Assembly: GCF_018873765.1 (NCBI RefSeq)
Contig: NC_057921.1
Coordinates: forward strand, 68,375,557 to 68,439,556
Reading direction: 5' to 3'
DNA: 64,000 nt
From: Telopea speciosissima
Taxonomy: Eukaryota > Streptophyta > Magnoliopsida > Proteales > Proteaceae
A program made the position numbers and the translations under genes. Of the stretch, positions 1-13,500 are shown piece by piece. The notes below the pieces were generated by a model that saw only the letters and a program-made list of their open reading frames with translations, had not been told where the DNA came from and ran no database searches. How positions within the stretch are numbered: position 1 is the first letter of the stretch; each line of letters starts with the position of its first letter.

Positions 1-1254
1 AGGGGAGGGTTAAGAGCAAAGCTACCATCAGGTTCCCGGGAAGGAGGATCAAATGTAGGAGGTCCCTGAACACAGACTTCAGCCAACACATTTTCTGCGA
101 ACAAATCCCCAAAGGAAGGAAGGGGTTGTAGATCAATAAAAAAAGAAGAGATAAAAGTATCCTCACTAGATTGAGGACTAACAGCATTGATACAACCATC
201 AAGAGGCACATACTTATTCACCAAAGGGTCCACTGGGGTAAGAGGGCCAGAGCAATCCATTGAAGCTGGGACATCATCAACAGAAGTAGATTCCACAGGG
301 AAAGGAATAATAATAGGTGGGGGAACCGGATCGGCATCAAGAAGTAAAGATGAAGAGACATCAACTTCCATATCCACATTGTTCACCGAGCTGGGGATAG
401 GGAGGCCCAACTCCTCCGAAGAGGAAACATCCGGTTCCAGCAGAGCAATGTCCATAATGGAATTAGCAGGTAAAACCACAGAGTTAATAAACAGAGGTTG
501 GGTCAGAGCATTGTCATAGAACCCCCTCAGAATCCAACGACCATCAGTGTACCTATTATAGGAGCAGTAGTCCACCACATGGAAAAAACGCCCACAGCGA
601 AAGCAGATTTTGAAGGCCTCATACTTGAAGGAGATAGATAAGAGATCACCAAACTTGTTTCTATTTGGATGACAGTTAAGCCGGTTGCTTTACCTTGTGC
701 AGAACTTTAACACGAGCCACACCAATTGGCCGATCAGTAGGGTTAACATGCACATCCAATAATTTACCGATACATGAAACAGCCTGCTTAAAGGCATCAA
801 CAGAGAATAGATCAGGCATCACAGGACTTAACTGCACCCAAATGTGGAAAACCTTCTTTTCATAGTCATATCGGTCTTCATCCAACACATGCTGAACAAG
901 ATTTATTAAGCACCTGCCACACCACCAAGGTCCGAGAGAAAATACCTTATCCCTATTAGAACTGGAGTAGAACTCCACCATAAACCCACCTCGATCATAG
1001 CAACAGAGATACACCAGACCAAGAGGTTCCCAAACATCCACCAGCTTAGAACAGAGAGCATCCTTCGACGGGCGAGGGTACTCCAAAGTGAACCCAAACA
1101 GAATTTTTGAGCAAAATAGTGGTTGCGCCTCAGATTTCACCATGGAGGTATCCACTTTCCTCACAGGGAACCTCCAAACAGCAGAAGAAGAGCCCCGACA
1201 GGGCGTATTGGAGCGAATGACCCGGGCAACAGGAAGCCTTCGATCCCAGACCAA
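1..1254 (-). mobile_element. LINE ORF1 fragment (DUF4283 + CCHC zinc knuckle)
   Basis: Minus-strand coding remnant of a plant L1-type LINE. Residues read from 1254 down to 676 look like the DUF4283 RNA-binding domain of plant LINE ORF1, with a GPWWCGRCLINL stretch typical of that domain. A stop and frame change lie near 674. In another frame a zinc knuckle CFRCGRFFHVVDYC (CX2CX4HX4C) is read at about 565-610. A low-complexity acidic Ser/Glu-rich tail seems to continue to the window edge, so the endonuclease would lie beyond it. ORF1 binds the LINE RNA during target-primed reverse transcription; this copy is broken. Family assignment is from motifs only. Confidence 0.7.
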
Positions 1255-1376
1255 AGATCCCTAGGAACCAAGGGACCGATGTCGGCTAGAAGAAGCGAGC
1301 TGATCGAGACATCGTATCTTCCACCAAAAGGGGCTAGAAAGGACAAACCAAACAGAGAGAGCACCTCCAACCTGAA

Positions 1377-1860
1377 ACCAGACAACAAACGAACCCAGAT
1401 AGTGCAAAGAACCCAAAAACCCTCCAAAAAAGAGCAGACAGAAAGGGAAAGAAGAGAGATACCCGTACTTCACCAAGCTGATGTCCAATTAATGTTCCAG
1501 GTGTCTAGGTTAGGGATGTCTTTTTATGAGGCTCTTTCCCCAGCCATTCCTTGTTTTGGCATGGGTCCTACCTCCTTTACCCCAACCAGACAACAAACGA
1601 ACCTAGACAGTGCAAAGAAGCCAAAAACCTTCTGAAAAAGAGCAGACAGAAAGGGAAAGAAGAGAGATACCCGTACTTCACCAGACAACGATGGAAACAA
1701 ATAGTGAAGAAGAAGAAGTTGAAAAGAAGGGGGGGGGGGGAAGTGGGGATTGGTGTAAAGGAGGTAGGACCCATGCCAAAACAAGGAATGGTTGGGGAAA
1801 GAGCCTCGTAAAAAGACATCCCTAACCCAGACACCTGAAACATTAATTGGACATCAGCTG
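1377..1860. repeat. Nested direct and inverted repeats in the LINE 5' region
   Basis: About 100 bp at 1377-1475 recurs in the same direction at 1584-1684 (shared GAAAGGGAAAGAAGAGAGAT). A second block of about 105 bp at 1477-1585 recurs inverted at 1747-1860 (shared CATGGGTCCTACCTCC and its complement). A G-run lies at 1731-1740. The block sits between the minus-strand ORF1 and the plus-strand RT half, so it is probably rearranged LINE 5' leader. Confidence 0.75.
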
Positions 1861-1978
1861 GCTCAGAACCCGAGAATTAGAAGAAAGAGTGGGGTAGGTG
1901 AAAGGATGAGTAGAAAAGGTAAGTGAGTGGGGAGACGCTAAGGCAAAGGGAACGAAGGAGGAAACGAAACACAATCTC

Positions 1979-3945
1979 ATGACTATGAGCGGGATTCATT
2001 TTAGTAAAAATGTCTCTGGAGCTGATAAAGTTCAACTTTGTTCTATTTTGGGCATCTCTGAAATGTCAAAAGACACTGTTTACCTTGGAACCAAATTATT
2101 CCCTTTCAGATCTAGAACTAAATGCCTATCTCCTATAATAAACAGGATTAATAGTAGACTTTCATCTTGGAAATCTAACTTTCTATCTTTTATAGGGCGT
2201 AGTGTTCTGATTAAATCTGTGATTGGTTCTTTACTTGCTTATCTTATGAACTATTTTTATTTTCCTAACTCGATTTGCAGGAAATTAAATTGATTCAATT
2301 TGTTATAATTTTTGGAATGGGGGTACTGAGAACCATAGGAGAACCTCCTTACTCTATTGGAAAAAATTGTGCCGGCCCTTGTCTATCAATGGCCTGAGGT
2401 TTAGGAGGGCCATAACCTATAATAATGCGCTTCTTTTGAAGCTTGGGTGGAGACTTTTAACCGATGATAATGCCCTTTGGACTCGGGTACTAAAAGCCCG
2501 GTATTTTCCCAATGCTTCTCTCTTCGACCCCAGAACGATCTCAAAAAAGGGATCTTGGACTTGGAACAGCATTACCAAAATCATTGGTCACTTGAGATCT
2601 TTCAATTTTAGGAGGATTGGGTCCGGTCAAAACACCTATTTTTGAACCGATCCCTAGATCCCATCCATCCCAGGTTTTATCATTCGTTTGAATGCATCTC
2701 GGCGTTCCTACCCTGAAAAGGTTTCTCTGTTGACCTCGAACAATCTTACCTGGGACTTGGACCGACTTAGAACGGCTGCTCTGCATATTACACATGCGAT
2801 ATCTCTTATACCCTTGTCCAATGGCAACGATTCATGGTGCTGCACCCTTGCAAAAGATGGCCGCTTCAACACTAAGAAAGCGACTAATTTTCTCAACTCT
2901 CAATCCACTTCTCATGAATTTTCTTCTGTCAATTGGTGGAATTTCTTTTGGAAACTTAATTTGCTCCCAAAACTTAAGATGTTTTTCTTGCGTGTATTAA
3001 ATGCAGGGATTCCAGTTAAGGATATTGTTTCAAAATGGATTCAGGTTGACTCCACTGGTGCTCTCTGTGGTACTTGTAATGAGACCCTCTGGCATGTTCT
3101 CATCTCCTGTGATTGGGTTAAACATATCTGGGCAGCTGGTCTTCTGGGTCTAAGAACTGAGTTTCTCAGTCATCCCTCCTTGGAAGATTTCTACATCTCT
3201 ACCTTTCTCTCCCGCAGGCTTGATAAACCAACCCTCAATTGGTTTTTTTCGGTTTTTATCATTATGTGCTATTGTATTTGGGAAACTAGGAATAATTTTT
3301 CTTTTAAGTCTGTTAATCCTAATCCTTTGATGCTGATAAGGAAAGTTTTCGTCTGGTTGCAGGATCTCCATCTCTCCCCGCCCCCAATGTTAGCCCTTCC
3401 TATAACTAACTCTAACGACGAGAATTTGTTTTTATCCTCTATGCCTGATTTATCTTTTTTGGACTTTCCTGTTTTGTTATGCGCAAGGGTTGACTCCACA
3501 GACCTACACTCTTCTGGTTGGGCCTTTGGCATTTTGATAGGTGGCAAACTCTTTTTGGACAGTGCTGGTTTCTCTCAGAAATCTCATTTTTTGGAATCCG
3601 AGCTGATTGGCATAACTAACGGGTTAATTTTGGCAAACAAGAGAGGAGTGAAGTTGAAAGAAGTTTGGTGTTCTGATAAATCTTTGCCTGGACTTCTTCC
3701 AACTCCATCCCGATCTCCTTGGCCATACGAGCTTTTGACTTATTTTTTGTAAATTTCAGAAATGTTAAAGGACATCTTCTTTCGAAACTTTACTGATGAT
3801 AGGATTTTAAATTGGGTAAAATCAAAAGCTTTGCTAGCGGCAAAACAATCTACTACTTGTATGTTTAAACATTGTACTAATTTGCCACCACCTTAAGTAA
3901 TATAACTTTCCTCTTTCTCATAAAAATAAAAAGATAAAAAAGAAG
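1979..3945 (+). mobile_element. LINE 3' half: RT end, zinc-binding and RNase H regions
   Basis: Plus-strand remnant of a plant non-LTR retrotransposon. In order: the end of the reverse transcriptase/thumb (LSSWKSNFLSFIGRSVLIKS at about 2155), the linker after RT (GLRFRRAITYNNALLLKLGW at about 2391-2450), the zf-RVT domain with CGTCNETLWHVLISC at about 3067-3112, and an RNase H-like region at about 3480-3890. Frames are broken by stops near 2291 and 2644 and near 3750. An A-rich end (ATAAAAATAAAAAGATAAAA, about 3920-3945) marks the 3' terminus. The catalytic part of RT is absent. No clear target duplication was found. Confidence 0.75.
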
Positions 3946-4244
3946 GGAGAGTTATTACCCAATACCCAAGGGTGGGGTTTGTCATTTGGACATCATCGAG
4001 GGAAGGGGAGTAATTTACCCTCTTTTTGGTAGAAATTGAGAATCTCCAAATGCATGTATGTATTATTCCATCATCATCCATCATCAGACCATCCAAATGC
4101 ATGCTCTGTATGCATAACCATAACATCGACATGCCAAGCCATCTAACCACGCATACATGCAGTAGAAAAAGAACATAACCATGGAGTAAAGTCCAAAAAG
4201 GCCACAAAGGCGCAGTCGCGCAGAAGAGAGAACTGACGATCCGT
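3946..4244. other. Upstream spacer of the CID-family gene
   Basis: About 300 bp with ATG/CAT-rich imperfect short repeats (CATCATCCATCATC at about 4070-4085; ATGCATG recurring at 4051-4105). No coding region, clear TATA box or mobile element end could be supported. Confidence 0.4.
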
Positions 4245-4563
4245 AGAACTTAGTCCGTTACTTTTTTATTCCATTTTGTTCCATCCCTTTCCCGTCCCCG
4301 ATTCGCTGAGAATTTCTTCATCTAGCATGTCGTTTTATCCGAAGCGATCTCGAGGTGGTTTCAATATCGATCAGTTGAGATGATTTAGAGAAGCAGGTAC
4401 TGTCTCGTGTATCATGTGATTTTAGTCTATTCCTGCATTTATTTTTCCATTTCTGTTTTTTTAGGATGAATTTCTTGTTCATTCGATCGATCACAAGAAA
4501 TAAGAAAAAAGTTAAAATCACAGAATCTTCCTGAGAGGAATTGTGGAGCGTAGAGTTCCGATC
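4245..4563 (+). promoter_or_regulatory. Probable 5' UTR of the CID-family gene
   Basis: About 300 bp of pyrimidine-rich, stop-containing sequence before the ATG at 4564. A possible small leader intron runs from GTACTG at 4397 to the AG at 4463-4464 (68 bp), with a T-run before the acceptor. The transcription start was not located. Confidence 0.4.
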
Positions 4564-7500
4564 ATGGCTGTGGTTGAGAATGCCGGAATAGATTTGGGAA
4601 TCAATGTTAGTACCTCGAGTCGTGATTTCGAAGCTGGAACTATAGATTTACATCCTCTCAACGACGTCGAAGCGCTTAAACAAAACCATTTAGGTGTTCG
4701 GATGGCGGATCCCAACATGCAGCAAAATCACCAGACCTTCCGCCCGCATGATCAGACCTTTCATATGAAAGTTCAGCAGTTTCATCATCATCAACAGCAG
4801 AGGACATCGACTTCTCCAGCGCATGTTGGCAACCACAAGCCTCATGTTCAGCACAATCTGGACCAGGGACCTAAAAATGGAGTGCAGAACCTGCTGGTGA
4901 GTGCTATGACGACTCAGCATGGTGCCGCAGGAAAGTCTGCATTTGGCCATACACATCAGCGGTCGAATGGTGTCGATTTACAGAGGAACGGGGAGGCCAG
5001 TGAGGGTTTCAAAAGAGATATGAGGGATTTAGAGGAATTACTCTCTAAGCTGAACCCTATGGCTGAAGAATTTGTTCCTCCCTCGCTCACCAACCATGGA
5101 TCGCTAGGCGGTAGTCTTTACACTAACAACTTTTTCATGCACATCCATGGCAACGGCAATGCCAATGGAAACACTAATAGACGGGTACGCTCACTTCATC
5201 TTCTCTAGTTTCGTTGCCCTTTTTTGGGGGGGGGGGGTGGGGGTGTTGGTGGTGGCGGTGGCGAACAATTGTTTCCTTTGTCTCCTTTATTCCCAACCCT
5301 ATGCCGTGTCCTTGGGTTTCTGCTTGTTGTGCTTCACCTTATCTCTCCCACCCCTCTCTCTCTTCTATGCCACTGGTTCAGAAGAAAAATAACTATAATC
5401 AAGGGAAGCGGAGAATGAACAATCGAACGAGTTTGGCGCAGCGAGAAGATGTAATAAGGAGGACTGTGTATGTTTCCGACATTGATCAACAGGTATGTGA
5501 TTTCTGGGTTTGCCATTATCTATTTATTAAATTTTGGTTTGTATTGCTTTTATGCCTTTTTGGTTTTCTTCTACTCCTCTCCACTGAGACCTGGACTGAA
5601 TTCGTTGTTGTGCTTAGGTCACTGAGGAACAGCTTGCAGCCCTCTTCATTAATTGTGGACAGGTAATCAATGTATATTTTGCTACCGTAAAATGCTTTTA
5701 GTATTGCAGCACCCCCAAAAAGAAGCTTTCAATATTGTGAACGAAGGATTGTGTCTCTGAATAAGTTGGCCTTTCTCGAGTTCAAGGTTGTTGACTGCCG
5801 AGTCTGTGGTGATCCAAATTCAGTTCTTCGGTTTGCTTTTATCGAGTTCACTGATGAGGGTAATTTTCATAATCAGATTCTCTTTTAGAATTTGTGAAAT
5901 TATACTCTGAACCAATGGCATTTTGGCCTTCTGATTACGCAGAAGGTGCAAGGGCTGCTTTGAGTCTGGCGGGGACAATGCTTGGATACTACCCAGTGAG
6001 GGTGCTACCGTCAAAAACTGCAATTGCACCTGTCAACCCAACTTTTCTGCCTAGGGTGAGCAAATATGTTGATTCAGATTATTATGTTACATATCGCAAT
6101 ATGTTGGCAATTTTATCAACTTTCTTTACTACTAGTATTTTTATAGATTATTTTGCATGCCATAGGCGCACAGGACTATTGTCTTTTTCTTTTATCTTGA
6201 CGACTAATTTTAATTGTTTTCTTCAGTCTGAAGATGAACGTGAAATGTGTGCAAGAACTATTTATTGCACAAATATTGATAAGAAGGTATCTTTCTTGCT
6301 ATTCTGAAGTACACTGAAAGCATAAACTGGTAAACCTATTTGTACTTCAATTCCTATTATCTGAATTTTGTTTTCTTCGGCATTTGGCGTAGGTTTCTCA
6401 GGCAGAGGTGAAACTCTTTTTCGAAACAGTTTGCGGGGAGGTTTGTAGCTGCTGCGGAATTGGGCATCAGGCTTAGTTTCTACTTCGCCCAGTTGCCCCT
6501 TACACGCATTACTCACAATTATTGACGAGATACATATTCTCTGGTGTAGGTGTATCGCTTGAGACTGCTTGGAGACTATCATCATTCTACCCGTATTGCT
6601 TTTGTTGAATTTGTACTGGTAAATGCTTCTGGCTTCCTTTTATTATTATTGGCTTTCTTGTGCGTTTTCGTGAGCATTTCTCACCTTTGTTGTTAGATTC
6701 AGTAAATTGTTTTCATCCATGGCTGTAGTTTGCAACTCTTTTAAGGTTTAGAGTGAATCTTTAACTAAAAGCATTTTTGAATATTGCACTCCTTGTCAAA
6801 TGGCTTTGGAGATTCCTTGGGGAGAACCATGATCACGACAAAACATTTATTGCAGGATATGGGGCAACCCTTGTTTCTTGTTGGAAAAAAACATAGGTAG
6901 GGTTTTCCACTTTTATGTTTAAAGTGTAAGGTGGGGGTTGAAAAGAATTAAATTTTCGGAGGATATTTGAATGATATGGGAGGGGAATTGTTTGTTGAGC
7001 TCATATCTCAATTCTTCCTACTCGTCATACTAATGCATTAGAGAATGCATTTTCTATTGGTTATCTTTCTAAGAAGAAGAACATGTTGTTTTGGGTTAAA
7101 CTGAACCTGTGGATCAAGATTGGTTCAAGTTAGACTTAATTTCAAGTCCCCTATGGGTTCTATGGGTCATGGGCTTACTATTTTTGTGTTTTCTAATATA
7201 ATGGACTGATAGTGTTTGTTTCTATTTTCAAGAGTTAAGTTGTAATGGGACTTTCCTTAGCCCATGCATGGGAGGTTCCTAATTCATGTGTGTTTTTTTC
7301 CTATTCTACAAATAAGAGGTTTAGGCCCTCCCCACGACTTTGAAGTTTAGTAAAACTTTTTCTTTCTTAGTTTTGTGAGAGGCAAAACCTTCTTATGCAG
7401 TGTGATTATGTGGAGACCTGGTGGGATTCCTGCCATGCAGTTCAGGTTGGACTCCTGAACATATCATTTTCTTCTTCTTTCCTTTGCCTCCATCAGTTGA

Positions 7501-10500
7501 GGTTAGTTTATGTGTTCTGTTCCCTGTGACTGGTTGGTTCCATTCTTCTCTGGTTATTGTCTGTTTGCTGAATCACAGTTTCGTTGAGGCTTATTCTGCT
7601 GGTTCCTTACTCATCACTCAACTGATATTCTGTTTCTTTCAGTCTCTGTTATTGACTTTGGCTTCAGTTCCGTCCATAGTTAGAACATCATTAACATTTG
7701 ATTAGTTGTTCTGAAGTTTCAGGGATCAATCAGTACTGTTTCACTTTGCCTTGTAATTCTGAAGCTGCCTGCTGCCTGCTGCCTTGAATCTTAGCTATTG
7801 GAAACTTTTCCCTTGACCTGCCTGTGCTAGTTCTAGTTACTATTTGTTATGTTTGTTGCTGGTTATTGCTATTTCCTTCAATTATGGTTTCCTATTTCAC
7901 TGCCTATTCTGACAGTAACTATTTCTAGCCAGCACTGCTTTCTAAATCTGGTGTTGGTTCTACTTTCTATTTCAGTCTTTGTTTCTAATCTTGACTCAAT
8001 TAGTATTTCTGAACTTGGTTCTACTTTTGGTTAGTTTCTTAATTCTGATTTCCAATTCTGTCTTTCTATTTTTTAAGTTTCCTAATTTGGAAGCTTCTAA
8101 ATCTTCTAAATCCTGTTTGGGAGCCTAGACCGAAAAGAGCTGGGTCCAAATATGGTTTTGGTCCAGTAGGATATTTTGCATTAGTTTTGGGTTAATTTTG
8201 TAATCTTTTATTTTATTTTATATTGGGAAATTGAGATACATAAGATATTAGTTTCCGTGTGATGCAGATTCATCACCAAATAGGGCTTGTTTCATTGGGA
8301 ATAAGTCTAGGGTTGGGTTACATACATGTTGGGTCTTTGATCTCATGGGTTTCTAATGTAATAGAGAACTTTTATGGGCCTAAAATATGGATAAATAGGT
8401 TGCATACGGGATTAGCTCCCATACTTAGTTTTATTTCCATACTTAGCTTTTTATTTGGTGTTTTAAATTGAACCGGTTCAACCAATGGTTCAATTTAAGT
8501 GATTTTATTAGTTTTTCTTTTGGTTGTTTAGTTGGGCTGGATTAGGACTCTAGTTTGAGTCTATTTCCTAGTTAATTTAAGCTAGCTAATAGGTTAGGGA
8601 TAGGATTAGGCCTTTCCTTTTTAGTGTCTAAGTCTATTTTTGAGTCTTCTATATAAGTTTGTAAGGGAGGCCAGCATTGAATACGAATTTTGATTAATAA
8701 AAACTCAGCTCTATGCTTGCTGCCTTTGTTGCTGCCTTTGCTCCATCGTGAGTGTGCCTTGTGAGTAATATCAAGGTGAAGGGATTGGTGGATCTCCAAT
8801 CGACTCCTTGCATCATGAAGATCGGGAGGGCTGCTACTTATCTCCTTGTATCTTATAGATCGGGAGACCCCATTGTTCATCTTCAAAGTTGCTGCCATTG
8901 AAGATCTCTTCAAATCTAGTAAGTTTGAATCTGAACTTTGTTTAAACCTTCTTCTTCTCACTCCTACCCTAACTAGGATTCCTCCATAACTTCAAATCTG
9001 TCCATTAGTTTCAAACCAAACTTTCAGCATACATCCCTTGCATCATTATTGACACTCGATCCAAGTTTCATCAAACCCCCACCACCCTAAACTTTAGAAT
9101 CCCCTACTCCTACCTCCATTAGGAATTGTCTCCAATAACCTTATCTTGCTGTCCAACTCATCTAACCTACTTCCATTTACTCAAACATCATAAAACCTAT
9201 ACCATTAGACTTCCCTACACCTGCCTATCATTACCATATAAGGCAACCCTAACCTAAACCTAACTTAACCCTAATTTTGACCTAAAATTCAATTCTGCCC
9301 GAAATTGCAGAATTTCAAAACTCATCCAAACCCTAACCTTTTTATACCATAATAGCCCTCTAGACCTGCCCATTAATACCCTATAAACCCCTTTCCCAAT
9401 ATCCAACCCTAATCCTAGTTTTACCCTAAACAGCCCACATCTGTAAACAGTTACAGAATTCTGATCTTACCTGGCTCCTACCTAGGACTACATTAATTGG
9501 TATCAGAGCTATAGCGGAGGGAAGCTCCAACCAAGCCTCGAAAGACCCACCTCCATTCGTTTTTAAGACCCGAGTTCATCTACCGAATGGGAGCATAGCT
9601 ATATTAATTGTTGATGAGAGGCGACGTAACAACATTATTTCATAATCCATGGTGGATATGTTGTCCCAGTCAGGAGAGATTTGCATCATGCCTACAGGTC
9701 AAGTCTTTGTTGAATTTGAGTGTTCCTCATACTCTGACGGTGCTTGGTGTAAGCCGGTACCATCTCCAAGGAGCGTTATTGCAGTAGGTTGTAATTGGTT
9801 GGACGAGCGACAAGGTTGGATTGAACCTGAAAACAACTCGTGCGTCCTACCTGATCGACACCGTCTATACCATTTGTTAACTCTAAAAGGGTTACAACCA
9901 AAGGTGACCACATCGACTGTACAATCACAGGGACTGTCGAACATGTCAACTCAAACGCAAGTGGCATCGACTGTGTTTGAAGTTTCACCAATGGCGGATG
10001 CACCAACAAAAGATTCTACTAAGGCTGTTTGTGGTGAAGAGATTCCAGAACCTATAGCTAAAGAAATTCAAGTAGACCAAGCTGCACCAGTAGTTGAGAT
10101 CAAGGTTGAGAAGCTCAGCCATCAAATTGATGTGGAGGTCCAAAACACAATGGTAGAAGAAACTACTGAAGAGGTCTACACTGAAGAGAGCAAAGTAGAC
10201 AAGGCTGAGGACATGGAAGATGAAGTGGTGATTGAGAACACTCCACAAGAAATCATCGACATCCAAGATGTTGTTCTTAAAGAGGTCGAGCACATAGAGT
10301 TTGTTCTGCTACCATGGTTCTTCGAAGAGAAGGCTTCACGCCTCGAAGATTTTATCCCCAATGTTCCTGCTTCACTGGAATTCTGTTTGGGGATGGTCAA
10401 AGTTGTTGATCACATGTTGATTCCCCCTCATCACTACAAAATTTGAGGACGAATTTTTTCAAGCTGGGGAGAGTTGATGCAGATTCATCACCAAATAGGG

Positions 10501-13500
10501 CTTGTTTCATTGGGGTTAAGTCTAGGGTTGGGTTACATACATGTTGGACCTTTGATCCCATGGGTTTCTAATGTAATAGGGCACTTTTATGGGCCTAAAA
10601 TATGGGTAAATAGATTGCATACGGGATTAGCGCCCATACTTAGCTTTTTCTTTGGTGTTTTAAATTGAACCGGTTCAACCAATGGTTCAATTTAAGTGAT
10701 TTTATTAGTTTTTCTTTTAGTTGTTTAGTTGGGCTGGAGTAGGACTCTATTTTGAGTCTATTTCAGTTTCCTTGTCAATTTAAGCTAACTAATAGGTTAG
10801 GGATATGATTAAGCCTTTCCTTTTTAGTGTCTAAGTCTATTTTTGAGTTTTCTATATAAGTTTGTAAGGGAGGCCAGCATTGAATACGAATTTTGATTAA
10901 TAAAAACTCAGCTTTATGCTTGCTGCCTTTGTTGCTGCCTTTGCTCCATCGTGAGTGTGCCTTGTGAGTAGTATCAAGGTTGCCTTGTGAGTAATATCAA
11001 GGTGAAGGGATTGGTGGATCTCCAATCGACTCCTTGCATCGTGAAGATCGGGAGGGCTGCTACTTATCTCCTTGTATCTTATAGATCGGGAGACCCCATT
11101 GTTCATCTTCAAAGTTGCTGCCATTGAAGATCTCTTCAAATCTAGGAAGTTTGAATCTGAACTTTGTTTAAACCTTCTTCTTCTCACTCCTACCCTAACT
11201 AGGATTCCTCCATAACTTCAAATCTGTCCATTAGTTTCAAACCAAACTTTCAGCATACATCCCTTGCATCATTATTGACACTCGATCCAAGTTTCATCAA
11301 ACCCCCCACCACCCTAAACTTTAGAATCACCTACTCCTACCTCCATTAGGAATTGTCTCCAATAACCTTATCTTGCTCTCCAACTCATCTAACCTACTTC
11401 CATTTACTCAAACATCATAAAACCTATACCATTAGACTTCCCTACACCTGCCTATCATTACCATATAAGGCAACCCTAACCTAAACCTAACTTAACCCTA
11501 ATTTTGACCTAAAATTCAATTCTGCCCAAAATTGCAGAATTTCAAAACTCATCCAAACCCTAACCTTTTTATACCATAATAGCCCTCTAGACCTGCCCAT
11601 TAATACCTTATAAACCCCTTTCCCAATATCCAACCCTAATCCTAGTTTTACCCTAAACAGCCCACATCTGTAAACAGTTACCGAATTCTGATCTTACCTG
11701 GCTCCTATTAGGCCTTGCCTATATAGGACTACATTACCGTGTTAGAGTTTTTCCAGTTTCCTTGTAGGAGTCAATCACGGTTTTAGGAGAGTCTATTTAT
11801 ATGCAATTTTATTCATTGATGTATTTAGATTTGAATATAGAATGAAAGGTTTAGTTGGGTTTACCTCCTTTTTGTGAAGTTGTGTGCGACCAGGTTGGTT
11901 GAGTGCTTCCTTCTTCCTCTTTCCTCTCTTTCTCTCCCTCTAGTCAGTTCTCGGCTAGTAGTTACGATTTCCTGGTTTCTCCCACTGATATTCCTTTTTC
12001 TTTCACCTCCTATTATTCTTCTGTTCTTTTTCTTCTTGTTTCTTTTCCTTTTATATTTACTGGCGATACCCTGTTCATATGTTACTGTTGGACCAGCAAG
12101 AGGAACTCGATATCGACCTGGTTTTTTCTTTTGAATTCAGGTTCTTAGGAATGGTTCTTACTTTAGGGTGACCTGTTCTGTAGAAACTGACTCTTAAAAC
12201 CTGCTGGATTAGTGAGTTACAGAGTTGATTTCAATTCAGGTCCTCCCCAGTCCGCCAAGTCCAGTTTCAGATTTTCGTATGTGCTCTCACGTTGCTGAAT
12301 TGAGAGATTATTGTGTGGAATCTGAAGGATTGTGGACCAAGGGCGTACCCAGTGGTGGAGGCTCCCGCCACTGTGGGGTCTGGGGAGGGCCATAATTTGT
12401 GCAGCTTTAGCATTGCTTCATGGAGAGGCTGTGGGCCATTGATCTTTTCTCTAAAATTTCAGGCCAATCAGAGGCCATGCAAGTGAGCTACTTCACTCGA
12501 ATCATGCTCTGGTCGCCTCTCTACCTCCCGTTGAGAGGTAGAAGAAGACATTGTTATCAAATTACACATATGGTCTTATTTCATAAAATTACTGAAAACC
12601 CCTTATACTTATTTTTGTTCTACAGTCATCCTCATTGATTCCAGGTTTGCCCTCACCTTTTAAACTTATTTACCCGTTTGACCTTAAGCTCTTTATTTCT
12701 TCTAAAGGGATCCTAAGCTGTTCCCAGTATTTACAGAATTGCCACCACTCCTTATAATTGGATGTTATTGATTTGGGTGGGTCTATAGTGACCCAAAAAT
12801 AGGGTTTTGGGACCCGGGGTTGAGTTATCTTTGTTGTAATATGGGTACAAGGGTAGAATTGTCTATTAGGGTTTATTAGTGTTGCCCTAGGGGCATTACT
12901 GTACTTGTACCTTGCAACATTTTATTATAAATAAAGCTGGCTGGTGTCTCATAGACACAAGTCATTATTCCCCAATCCATCATGGTATCAGAGCTGTGAT
13001 CCCTTGGGATCATAACCCTAATCGCTCCCCTCTCTCTCTATTTCTTGCTTTTACCGCCACCGCACCTTCTCTCCCATCTTCCTTGGAAACTGAGCCCCCC
13101 CCTCTCTCTCTCACACCACCACCACTGTCTCCTTTGGTGGTGCTTCTTAAACCACCAGGGGCTTTTGCCCCTCTTTTTTTGGGTCTCTTAGATCTTTTCC
13201 CATGATCTAGAGATCCCCTTTTCTCCTTTTGTGCCTATTTTTTCCCTTCTATTGTTCAGGTTTTTCTGCCTCTTCTTTTTTTTTTTTTGTTCTCAGGGAC
13301 TCTCTCTAGTATCAACTTTGGTGCTGTAGCCTTTTGGCTTTGATCTCTATGTTGATTGTGGTTCATGGTGCTTAATTTTATGTGTTGGTGACCTCTTGAT
13401 TACTCGTGTGCGATCCTTTCATGGTAGCGATGTCTTACCAATCTACTGCTACATCTGGAACTGAAGGGCTGAGTCGTGGAACTCATGAAGGCTTTCCTAC

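Noticed and set aside
4543-4563. Upstream GTG as a start for the CID-family protein
   Set aside because: GTG starts are not expected in plant nuclear genes; ATG at 4564 gives the familiar MAVVENAG start.
5214-5666. Open frames over the G-rich stretch near 5224
   Set aside because: They lie in intron 1 and exons 2-3 of the CID-family gene in the wrong frames; the real coding frame is explained by the spliced model.
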